Under the pieces are notes generated by a model. The model worked only from the letters and a program-made list of their open reading frames with translations, searched no databases and was not told the origin of the DNA. 64,000 nucleotides of DNA from positions 637,501 to 701,500 of the forward strand of contig JAITYX010000077.1 in assembly GCA_021018815.1 (NCBI GenBank), written 5' to 3'. Position 1 is the stretch's first letter. Each line of letters opens with the position of its first letter. The DNA comes from Talinum fruticosum. Taxonomy: Eukaryota > Streptophyta > Magnoliopsida > Caryophyllales > Talinaceae. Of this stretch, positions 1-11,700 are shown in pieces. The translations under genes were made by a program, and so were the position numbers.

Positions 1-3000
1 ACTTTAGCCTTGTGTAAGTTTCTCTTGTTTAGATTTAGATTTGTCTTTTATAGTAGTTATCATAGTCTATAATGTGGAAGTATTGCTAAATTTAGAGAAA
101 ATTTTACTTTGCTTACTTTGCAGTGCTTACGTACGTATAAGTAGAAAATAGGGAATTCCTAATGTGTAAAACCAATCTACTTATTCTTATCCGCTAATGG
201 TTTTCACCTATCTGGCTGCAACACAACATTCTTGATCTCCTAGCACTTCATCTTTTGAAGTGCATTATGATATCGCTTGTTGCCCCATTATAGGCCAATT
301 GTCCATTCTCTCACTGAAATTAAGGTATTTCTCTTCCTATTTGCCTCTTTCCTTATTGCTAGTTTTTAAGCTGAAAACCTGATTAGGAGACACCAGGAAG
401 AATATGAAGAGAACCCTATATTTATCTTGTGCTTTTCTTACCAGGTTTGACAGGCTCCGGGACCAAACACACATAAATGAGGTATTTCTCTTACCAGTTT
501 TGCAGTATGGGTTCCTTATATGTTTTTGTTGTGGTTTATCTATATCAATGAAACTGTATAATATTGGCAAACTAAGATGGACTATGGGGTGCACCATTTC
601 AAATTTTCATTCCATTGAGAGCTTGTATAAAGTCCAACCAAATCACTTTTCAATGTATTGGCTTAAAGAGATTATGAAGTATATGGATAGGATTACCTTC
701 TCTAATCTATATTAGCACTTTCGGGACATATTTGAATGGTCGTTTCCTTTTTTAACCATTATACTATTTGGACTCTTGTTTTCTGTTTCTATTTTTTTGG
801 CAAATTTTTGTTCTATTTCTACGGGTAGCTCAAGACATGGAATTCTTAATTATCTTCATGAGTTCCTTTTTATTTTCATTCGTCATTTGTTATCAATAAC
901 ACGAAAAAGTTACAAATACAAATTCCCTACATTCCAGGTCAAAGATGAGACGCCCACGTCTTCCTCCTCCTCTGTCCCTCTTCTAGCAGGTTTGGGTAGA
1001 GTTCACAATCGTAGGGCTTGAGCCATCGATTTCACTCTTCCCCGAGTGCCTGCTATCTTGGATTCAGATCTGCTGCAAAAAGGTATTTTCTTTCCATTAA
1101 TGTTTTCTTATCTGATTTTCCCTTGTTATTTTGAGGTAATTGTTCGATTTTTATGAGGATTGTGAAAAATTGGTATTAGGAGAGCAATTAATTTGTAGAA
1201 GATTCCATGGATTTGTTGATATTCTGAAGCTCATTGTTGCTGTGTCTTTTTTGGGATCATTGAATTTAGTGGTGTCATTGTTCTATTTTATCTGATCTTT
1301 AGATCTGAAAGCATTATAGGTTTCTTTATTTTCTAGAATTTTTCAAGCAAACTATTTCAATTTGCTTTTGATAGCTCCTTGGGTGTTGCATAATTTCCTT
1401 AATATTGGCTGCTGCTGGGTTAATGCCAAGCCTACACTGTTCAGGGGATTCATTTTGGCTAATCCAAATATAAGTTAACAATATAGTAATCTATAATATA
1501 GTCTACTAGGCGTCTTTTGGGTGTTGCATAACTTTGATATCATGAGAACCGCTTAAGTTTGAAAAATATCAAGCCAACACCTTTAGTTTTCCCTTATTTT
1601 ACCCTGAGCCAAGATATAGTCTACTATGCGTCTTTTGTCTTATAAGTTTCTTTGATTGGTGGTCAGTGATCACAAATATTCCAAGTCTTGTTTTCTGTTT
1701 GAGACATTGACCACAAATGTTGGATGTGTAAGAGACCATTGTAATTATTAGTAAAGCTCTAGAACTGCTAATGGAGACTATGTAGTTCAAAGTACTAGAA
1801 ACATGATCTCAGACCATGCTAGGTTGTGCGGCTGTTTGGAGCAATCTTAACTATTTAACTGATAAATCCAAGTTGTGCACATTAATTAGGAGAATTGAAA
1901 ACCCCAAGTTACAAATACAAGTAATCTGAGCACTTCAACAAGGAACCATACAAACTGGATAAGGAAACTAGGGAAGGCTATTTGAGTATTAGTTATTACA
2001 TGGACTCAACAGGTGTAAATTTTGAGGTATGCATATGAGTTTTATTGCCTTCTATTCTGTCTTCTAGAATTTTTCTTAACATATCAACTTGTTTCTTGTG
2101 GATCCGCTTCTCTATATGAATAATTATGGGCTAAGATACACTTTTAATGCCTGTTTGAGCTAACAATGGCTAAAAATTTCAAGCGATAGTGCATTCTCTT
2201 TAAAGTGTACAAGGACATTGTAAACGGTGGATGATCCAAACGTTAGTTTCAACTTGTTTTACCAATGTCACGTGTTGTTTTCCATCCTTCCTCCAGCAAG
2301 CCCATTTGGTTCTTCTCTGTTCTGATGAAGTCGTTTCAAAGTTTAATTTTCCTTTGTTGTCTACTGTAGGAGCCTCGTTTGAAGAATGAGTTATGGATGG
2401 GAATTTGTGATCTTACTAGGAAGATGGATTTGATTAAATATAGCACTTTTATCATTTAATTGATTGAATACGCGGGAACGCTATATTCCCCCATGTAGCG
2501 AACATACTATTTGTATTTGAATATCTATTCCAATAATAACATTTTTAATTTCTAGAATTATTTTGTTGAGTCTCAGATGCTTTAGATGTTATAGTTATAT
2601 GCTTGATAGCGAATATCTGCAAACAAATGGTTTATACATATATTTTCAAATTTGCTATTTCTTGATTTATTTCATCCTTAAAACTAATAAAGACAGGACC
2701 AATAACGACGGACGACAACCAATTTTTTAACAACCAATTTTTTCGTTGTTAGAAAGCATTTTTCTAGGTGTATCTGCCCTTCTCTTTATCTTATACTCTT
2801 GTTCCTCCACCATGGACGAACTTCAAATATTGTCATCCCTAGCAAGAGTAAGCTTGAGAGGGGCAAAGAATCCATGGATGAAGCCCCCATTTCAATGAAG
2901 ATTCGAGTTTTTCCTTTTTTAATTAAAATTTATAATTCTGGTCTGACCTCGACTCGGCAGGGTCAAACCATACCTAGGTTGAGCGGTTATAACCTAGTCG

Positions 3001-3169
3001 ATCCGATTCAATGTTCACACGGACCATCTAGCGTGTTCGCACCGGATCCATACCCTGTTCCCGGTCGAACCGGACCATCTGGACGGTGATGGTACGAGAC
3101 CGTCCGGTCCAGTTCTCGTAACATAACCATGAAGAAGAGCATCTTATGAAGTGATCAAGAAAGGCCCCT
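1..3169. other. gene-poor left edge
   Basis: No open reading frame here resembles a known protein. Sequence is AT-rich and intron- or spacer-like. A short stretch at about 445-480 has an AG before it and a GT after it and could be a small exon, but I do not recognise its translation. The block at about 2940-3125 is clearly more GC-rich than its surroundings and carries repeated CGGACCATCT words, suggesting a small degenerate repeat element. Confidence 0.4.
941..1083 (+). other. possible plus-strand leader exon
   Basis: A pyrimidine-rich, more GC-rich block ends in AAAAAG followed by GTATTTTC, a plausible splice donor. After it comes T-rich sequence typical of a plant leader intron. No long reading frame crosses it, so if it is an exon it would be untranslated. 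No downstream coding exon was recognised. Weak evidence. Confidence 0.18.
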
Positions 3170-4900
3170 GTTTGACACATAAAGCCTCACTGAACCAACC
3201 TTTCACAGATGCTGAAATCAAGAAAGTTGTGTTCTCAATTGACAAAAGCAACAGACCCTTGACTATGGAAGTTTTTCACCACCTCATGGGGGTCTCCAGA
3301 GCTATACAAAAATTTATTTGAAGGGAAAATTCTCAATCAGGTGAATGCCACTAATTTGGTTGTAATACTATATATAAATTTATTACAAAGTTGATATGTG
3401 AAAGATTGTAGTCATGGATAATTTGGTTGAAGAGGCCTAAGTAGCCTTTATAGAACACACATCCATCACACACAATGTAATGGTCTGCGAAGATTTGGTC
3501 AAGATGTATCATAGAAAGAACATCTCCTCTAGATGCATTATGAAGATTGATTTAAAGAAAGCATATGATCTTGTACAATGGAACTTCCTAGAGCAAATTC
3601 TCATTGGTTATGGATTTCCTATGAAGTTCACAGAGAGAATCATGACATGCATCATCACAACATCATTCTCAGTGAAAGTGAATGGAATGGACAGACACAT
3701 GGTTACTTTGGAAGTAAGAGAGGTTTAACACAAGGGGATCCTATGTCCCCACTGTTATTTGTCTTAGGAATGGAATATCTATCTCCAGCACCCAAGGTTG
3801 CAACGTTACAAGAAGGCTTTAAACACCATTCTGCCTTCAAGACCCTGAAATTATGCAACTTGAGTTTTGCTGATGATTTGCTATTGTTTTGCAAAGCTGA
3901 ACCCTATGGTGTCAGTTGTTTCATTACAGCATTCCAGCACTGTTCACAATGTTCAGGAAGCTAACTTGGATGAATCTCAGATGGTATGTGCTGGCGTCAT
4001 TAGAGAGGTTGAAACTGAAAAGCAACGTACAGGATTCCGGGGGAACTGCCTTTTAAACATCTTGGTGTATCTATCAAACCTCAGAGGCGAAGCTGACAAA
4101 AGAGGCTGACAATTTCTCTTTACCAACAACAAGATAGCAACAAGAATAAGAAGCTGGCCTAAAAGAGGCTCACTTACGCTGGAAGAGTACAACTAATTAC
4201 ATCAGTGCTCCAGAATATGTTCTCTTATTGGAGCCAGATCTTCCTACTACCAAGGCAGGTCAGAGTCAACAGCATCTCTGGACAATTCTTATGGGGCACA
4301 GCTGAAGCAAGGAAAACGGCACTAGTTGCCTAGGACACAATTTGCTTACCTAAGAAGGAAGGAGGTCTAGGGGTGAAAGATATTTTCAAATAGAATATAG
4401 CAATAATTGCAAAGCCATAGCACATAGCAACAAAGACAGAAAGTTTGTCGATTGAGTGGATACATCACTACTACTTGAAGAGAACAAGTATATGGAATTG
4501 CAAAACAACACCTAAAAGTCTACTGAAAGTAAGAGACATTATGGCTGCAGGACTTGACAAAGTTTCCAACCAATGGCCAAGAATAAGGGGGCCTACTGTG
4601 GGGTGGAACAAGATCATATGGCATAAAGACAACATACTTATATGCTCATTTACGACATGGCTATTAATACATAACAATCTACTTACTAAAGACAGACTAC
4701 TGAGGATATGAGGATAGGTATATCCTGTGATCCTACATGCATACTGTGCCCTGCTGTCACAGCACTTATTCTTTGAATGATATTTACAAGGGCAGTGCTT
4801 GACAGAGTTCTACAATTACAGAAAAGAAGACTTTTTACTGGTGGCACTGTGCTGTGATCATCTACAACTGCTGCAGGAGAGAAGGAGAGATAGAAGACAG
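3170..4900 (+). mobile_element. LINE (non-LTR retrotransposon) remnant, RT and RT-zinc region
   Basis: Broken pieces of a plant L1-type ORF2. About 3200-3330 resembles the segment just ahead of the reverse transcriptase fingers. About 3480-3960 carries the reverse transcriptase core: a KIDLKKAYD block, then GLTQGDPMSPLLF, then FADDLLLF, which is the catalytic [FY]ADD box. About 4445-4790 resembles the terminal RT zinc-binding domain. Frames change several times and stops interrupt them, so it is a pseudogene. It lies in the spacer or last intron on the 3' side of the CBL gene, antisense to it. No endonuclease part or target duplication was found. Confidence 0.85.
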
Positions 4901-5618
4901 TTTCAAAATAGCAAAATAGTAATTGTTTTTATAAGTCATAAGCTTCATGTGGCCTAGAAAGGCCTTTGGTTATGCTAAAGTATAATGTAACATGGGTTGA
5001 TTGGAATTGATTAATATAATGACTAACTTTTACCCAAAAACAAATTTGTCACTTCTACTTCAGTTTTTTCCCTATCCTATTCTATCTACTCCTTCCATAG
5101 TTGAATTAGCCCTTCTGCCCCCGTCCTCCTATTGTTCTATTCATTGAAATCATGGAAAATCTAAGTTTCAATTTAAGGTTCAACTTGAATCCATTTGGAG
5201 GGGGAAGAAAGGCCGGGCAAGCTCCAATTCCAGCCATGCTATCCAAGCCTAAGTTTCTCCGGCTCGGCAAAGCTTTGAGCAGAGCCCAAGCTTGGTTCAC
5301 ATTGGGGCTTGGCTTAGTTGCAGCCCTAGGTCGGCATCCAATCTGTGAAGTATGTATGAATGATAAAGACTTTCAAAGTTTATTTCTGCCAGGCTTGGTA
5401 TTGTCAATCATTGAAGTTCTACAACCATGTATACTTATATCTCACCTCTAATGATAAATAAAAACCTATACTTAAAAAGAGTATTGCCCCAAAACGGAAT
5501 ACTGGAGGAAAGACAATGAATACATTAACATGATCAGCTGAAGGAAGCCATGAATTTATGGATGATGCCATATAATGCATAAAACTTCAACATTAAAGAC
5601 GATATAACAAAGACGTAC
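4901..5618. other. spacer downstream of last visible CBL exon
   Basis: Follows the LINE remnant. A 99-codon frame at 5152-5451 (plus) has no recognisable domain and the strand opposite is also open, so I do not call it a gene. The expected last CBL exon (about 58 bases, minus strand) was looked for here and not seen. Confidence 0.4.
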
Positions 5619-5731
5619 TTCAGATACTGGAGGGTCATGTTCTTCAGAAGAGAAGGATGCCGCAAAACAAGACTCCTCCACTCCTCCTTATCAATCTTCC
5701 CATCATGTTTTGAGTCAGCTTCCTCAAATGT
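5619..5731 (-). CDS. CBL: CBL exon 7 (last exon visible)
   Basis: 113 bases between CTTAG and GTACGT. Encodes the fourth EF-hand (D176-E187) and [13 protein letters not shown]. If the donor were not used, the frame would run on 27 more codons after K208 to a TGA at 5536-5534, without any resemblance to the CBL C-terminus. Confidence 0.93.
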
Positions 5732-8700
5732 CTAAGACAATTGAAAAAGAGAGCTCTATTCAATTTAATCAAGACCATCTCTATAGTCATAGATTCACAG
5801 CAACAGCAGCCAAATGAAATAAACTAGAGGCACCTTGTCAATGATACTTTCTATGACATCATCTGAAAGATTCATCCCGGATTCTGCAAGAGTAGCAACC
5901 ACCATTTGCTTCACCTACATGAGAAAAAGAAGATTATTTCCTTGAACGGAACACTCTCAACAAGCCATATTAACAGGAAAGCGATCCAAGTGGACATGAG
6001 TCACTGCAGCAACACTAAGAATGGTACAGAGCTGCTCTCGATCATGCATGGGAACCAGCCAATTTTGCAGATGATAGAACAGTCTTACCAATTCAACACA
6101 AACCTCAAACGATGTTTGGTTCAAAAACAAAAAAGAATTGTTATAAAAAAGATATCAAAGAAGTTTAGAATGGCAACCCCATGCATGATAATAGTTTGCC
6201 TGAGCTCTGAGAACCAACTGCCAACTCGCCCCCAAAAAAGAGAAGTTGGTAAACCTCTTTCTTACTATCGTGAAACTAATAAGGTGACAAAAAAAATAAC
6301 AATGAGTTTGATTATTGGAAGACAGCTGTCTCGGGATTTCTGCTTGGAGAAAATTGACCCTATAAAGTACTTCAGGGTTTTACGGAGGACTTGGAAAAAT
6401 TATGCAATGCAAAAGATTATCATGATTGACAAGGGTACATTCAGTGTATGGTTGCACAATGGTGGGGTCCTATTCTAATAAGAGACCTGTAATTTTCAAG
6501 ATGTGAGGCAGAGTATAAGCTTAACAAAGAGAATATTTAAAGTTTGGATGTGTGGGAATAATTGCCCAGTATTCATGTATAGGGGTATTCAGAATCTTAG
6601 TAGGATAGCAAGCCAGCATGGGAAGCTAAAGATCACAGACCATAAAACAGAGAAAAATGAAAAGAAAAAAGAGAGGATTAATTACGCGAGGATTTCGGTT
6701 GAAATCAAATTGAATAAGCCTTTGCCTTGTGGTGAATGTTGAGAATGAATATGGGGTAGATGTTATTTAATATATTACTAACAAAAGAAGCCTGCATATT
6801 GCACATAAGTAAAATATTTGGCTATAAGGGGGCAACATTGAAGGGAGAAAGAGACAACTGCTCTCTAGGTAAAGAAGGATACACAACTGCTGAGACAGTT
6901 TAACGTGTTACTGAGCAAATCACTTATTCAGCTGTGAATGATGATTTCTGTAACTCCTACGAGGTCGGTAAGGGCAAGTGCTTATCAGCATCTTACAGAC
7001 TGCAGCCATGCACTATTTTGAAGCTTTGTTACTTGACAATCAAGAGGTATGTGATCCAGTATTTCTGAATGTTGTTATTCAGTTGTCATGAAAGACAGAG
7101 GGCAGTTCCTCTGCCGCCTCTCTGCCTAATGGACAATATAGGCTTCTAAAACAATGGAGGAATTAATCATCCCCACTAAACAGAACAAAGTTAGAGCGCT
7201 TCTAATCAATAACAACATGGGCTTAGCCAGTTTCATGGAGAATAAAAGCTAAGAAAAAGAATATCAGAAGTGTATAAGTAAATATGCTGCTTCCTGCCTA
7301 GGTGGTCCCTTTGCCTCAATTCACACAATGTGAAAGAAAGGTTATGGTTAGTATGGTTGTAATCAGGTTTTGTAGTTGAAATGTCTGCTCAGCATATTCA
7401 TGCATATGTTAGGCATGACACCGGAAAGTAGAAAAAGAAGAGATTTAGAGAGAAGGGAAAAGGATTAGAGAATGACAGCAGAGAAACAGGAAAGGAGGGA
7501 GATATATCACGATACGTGACTTTATTATAATATATGAATATTAATCAAACCATAATAACAGCCTAAGGAATCTAATGTATTTGAAACATTCCTCAGACTT
7601 AGGAAAATAAATCTTATTAGAATACTCCTAAATATCTTGACTCCCGTGAAATACCCTGTAATTTTATAGGAAAAATATTCTAGTACTTAGTTCTTTCCAT
7701 CCTGCATCCCTCATCTCGATAACTTTCTTTTGTACTATGGTGTATGGAGCTAACGATCATAAAGAAAGGGAGGAACTCTACTCCTTTCTGCAACTGTATA
7801 GCTTGTACTGATGAACCTTCGGTATCATACAGAGACTTCCTTTTCCTTTTAAGAGGAACGAGCTACAATATTGTAAGAAGTTGCTCAAGATAGTTGCAAG
7901 TTTAGATGTAAAAAACTGTGAGTAGTAAGTAACTCTAAGAGCTATAAGAAACTATAAGGAGTTATAATAAGAGCTGGGAGGAGCGGTAAGCATCTATAAG
8001 AAAAAGCTAATGAGAAAGTGATAGGTCACAAGTCAGCCTAAAATAATCATAATTGATTATAAAAAAAATTCTGAAACACTACCAAATATCTATATTTTGG
8101 CTACCCTCAGATATGCTATAAAATAGAACACAATAATTTTAGAAAATGTAACAATACATAAGAACTTTCTAGAAGGTAGAAAATTTCCTAACATCCCGTA
8201 TCTGTGCCTTCTTTCTTTAATCTTGACTTACATCATTCTGCAAGGAACTTCAATCACCTATTGCACTTGGTTAGTTCTGACAATCATGTACCAGACACCA
8301 TCTACTATGAAAGTCAGAAGATATTCATCTTTTTAAGGCATTCACAGAGCAATTCACATGCAGAAAAGTAGTTTTATCAACTTGGAAAAACATACAAAGT
8401 GTGCAGAGAAAATAACTAAGGCGTCTACCAACTGCAAACATTAGTTTTACAAAAAGGACAGGCTTTAAGACACCAAGTACGAACACATAGAACCTTCAGC
8501 TCAAAATTAGGCTGCAGCATCGGTCATCATTAAGCCCATTCTCTTCAGAATAGTTATACATGAGCTCCCTTAAACTATTCAAGATGGCAAAACATGATGT
8601 GAACTATTTTTGAAAAAATCTTGATGGATGAGACAGCAGCTGTTAAAGTTGTAATGGAAGACCCTAGATTCTAAAATTTTACACAAGCAGTCTTTACAGC

Positions 8701-11700
8701 TGACAATAATGCATTTGATATGGATGTTAAAGCTTAAATTTATAAACAAGTGATATCTGAAAAGGAGAGCTTCAAATACCTAGGGCTCACAAGGGGGGGT
8801 GAGGATCCCTATGCATTCTCTATGCAGAAGATGAGGGGAAATACTATCACATGGCGGCTAGGTCACCCTTATTATTTGGGATAAAGTGTTAGCCAATTAA
8901 GCAAGTGAATGCCTACAATCCAATAAAAGCAAAGAAGAATCGTTGAATAAGCAGCCATTCAAGGAAGGATAAAACCGAAATGAGAAGTGACTCAAGATAA
9001 GATAGCAATAGCTCCCATCAAACATTAGATCTGTGGCACTACACTTAATGAATCAGTGTAGTCAATATATAAGTAGGGGGCAGGAGTATGTGCAAAAGTA
9101 AAGGTCATGGATTCTAAATTAGGAAGAAGACCTCCTAAAGCTTACCTCGTAAGAGTTCCTTTATTAGGAGTTCACACTCAGCTCAGGTGCAACTCAGTGC
9201 ATACATGACCTCAATGTGAGTTTTACAGCCACCTATGATAAGGTCCTAAGTGTAGCACACTTTAGGCAAGATTACTTTTCCATAACTGTGTATCATTCCG
9301 CCATGCAGCCCTCCCAAAAATAAAATTAAGTGTTGCTTGTAGTTGACTTCTTTCTACAGTTTCTGGCCTATATATGTGACCTGGTTTCTTATATTACTAA
9401 TTCTTATGTCTATTATTGGCCATTTATTATGTATCACCCCTCGTTCTATTCCACTCTAGCTTCTTCAATTTGTTTCTCAAAATGTTTCTAGCTTTTTAAC
9501 CTCTCTTTGCAACCACATATTGTAGGTTTTCCACAAGCATAATCTCTATTACAGTGAAGAAGCTACATGTCTTGAGATCTCCTCAAACTACTCCACGGCC
9601 ATATCCCAACATAGTCAATGTTGTTATCTGTCTCTTTGTCTGAGCCTGTATGCGCACCTCAATATGAAAAAATAGAGTATGGATACAGGAAAACAAATGA
9701 TGTAAAATTACAGAACAGCCTACTTTAAAAAATCATTGTGAAGATTCTTTAGCTTTAAACGGCCTCTCTGCTTGCAAGGAGTAAAGTTGCCTTGCCTATA
9801 TCTAGCTCCTCGGCCCTTTCTAGTTTTTACATGGGATATGGATATTGTTGTTTCTCAACACTTGATATATCTTTTGTTTAATGGAATTACAAATTTTTCT
9901 TTTTTTTTTGGGGGGGGATTTTTAATTTTTTTTAATTTTAAAAATAGGATAGTTAAATAATCCTTGAAAACCTCCTTTCCACACTATTAACTAGTCCCTC
10001 CATTGCTCCTCCTTCCTTTGCCTCCTCAATGCCCCATCAAGTAAGAAGGATAGTACCCTCTTAGAAAATTTTGCAGACAAATTTCCTTCAGCCTTGGAAA
10101 TCGGAACTAAGTTTCATCGGTCCCACAACAAGAAGCTGACATGGACAAAAATTGATATCACTGATGGCATTGATGCTCAACTGCAGCAAGGCCATGGGTA
10201 AAAGAGAAAACACATAGGCACTGACCCTTGTTTGGCCAAATTTCTGTAGTATGTTCCCCATATTTGTGTAGCCATTTATTTCAGGTATGCTTAGGGCCCC
10301 AATTTTGCAATTTCACTACTTGTGAAACACTTTGTGATCATTTCTTGCCAATTGGTTTTTCTTTTAGAAACTGCCAAATACTTAGTCATGGCCTCTTTTG
10401 TGCTTCACACGAGGCAGAAACCCTGGCATCAGAAAAATAAAAACCCAGCTGATAGAGGACGGGAAGGGCGAAGGGATGTAGAGAGAAGAAAGGAAGAGGA
10501 TTAGACAGGAAGTGGGAAAAGAGAAGAGGGAGTTGAAAGGGAAAGGAGAGAGAGTAGAGAAGAGGAAGGGAAATTTAGGGAGGAGGGGAAGCATCTTTGT
10601 GCTTACCAATAAGCATTCAATATTCATTTTAGAGTTTTGGGAGTCTCTTGGGTTATTTCAAGCTATATTAAGAACCATCTTGTGGCTTGGGAAGGCTACC
10701 TTGGGAGAAAAGCTAAAGAGAAGAAAGCCTTGTTTATCCCACCATGCCATTTTTTGAAGCATTTGATGTGAGAGAAATAGTAGTCTCTGAAGGAGTGGAG
10801 ACATCTCTTCATCGCTTTAAGGATAAGATTATCAAGACTCCCTACTGTTGGGATAGTCACCATTTTTGCCAATCTTCTATTAATATTGTAGATTTAGTGG
10901 ATAGTCTACATTTTGCTTGTCTATAGTCCTTTTGTAGGATGCTTGCTTTGCATCCATCAATTTGATTTTAAGATATTTGTCTGTTTTCCTTGTAAAAAAA
11001 TAATCATTCAATATTCATCAAGAGTTTGTATAACCTAGGACACATAATCTATGACTTGGGGAGCAAGCTATAAGACTATGACTTGGACCTAAACCTATCC
11101 TAGATAGCATGACAAACTAAATATTATTAAAAAAACTCTTAAATTACTATATCTAGACTCTTTTAAAATACCCTATGATATTCTAATGAAAATTACATAA
11201 AAACATCAAAATACAACAAATTTCCAAATACTAAAATATATTCCAAATTCTTAATCTTGCCTTTTTTCCTTTATTCATCTCCACTGCCAGCCTTGTGCAT
11301 TATTTGGCTACACTAGCCACAACTTCAGAAGATGTCTATTTAACACATCCAATATAAAATCCCAAATCTCTTTACTTTGGGGTGTTTTTTGGGGGGTGTT
11401 TAATCATAATTATTTGAACTAAAACATGGAATGATGTGCCGGGGTCATAAAATGATAAGCCACCATATCACAGCAAATGACATGGCCTCCTGACCTCCGA
11501 CCCTCTTAACAATAAAATTTCCACTCCAGGTAACAATATGACAGGCTTAATGCATAACGTGATTTCAAAAGATACACAAAATCACACACATAAAAAGATT
11601 TGTGATTTGTTTGATTTAAGGAAGCCATCAATGCAGCTACAAACTCCTCATCCTATGCAAAATAACCATACCTCCTGTCTCTCAATGAAGCCCTGCTGTT

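Noticed and set aside
5152..5451. 99-codon plus-strand frame
   Set aside because: No recognised domain, no splice or promoter context, opposite strand equally open.
5906..6478. 190-codon plus-strand frame overlapping CBL exon 6 edge
   Set aside because: Antisense to a well-supported exon and intron, no domain.
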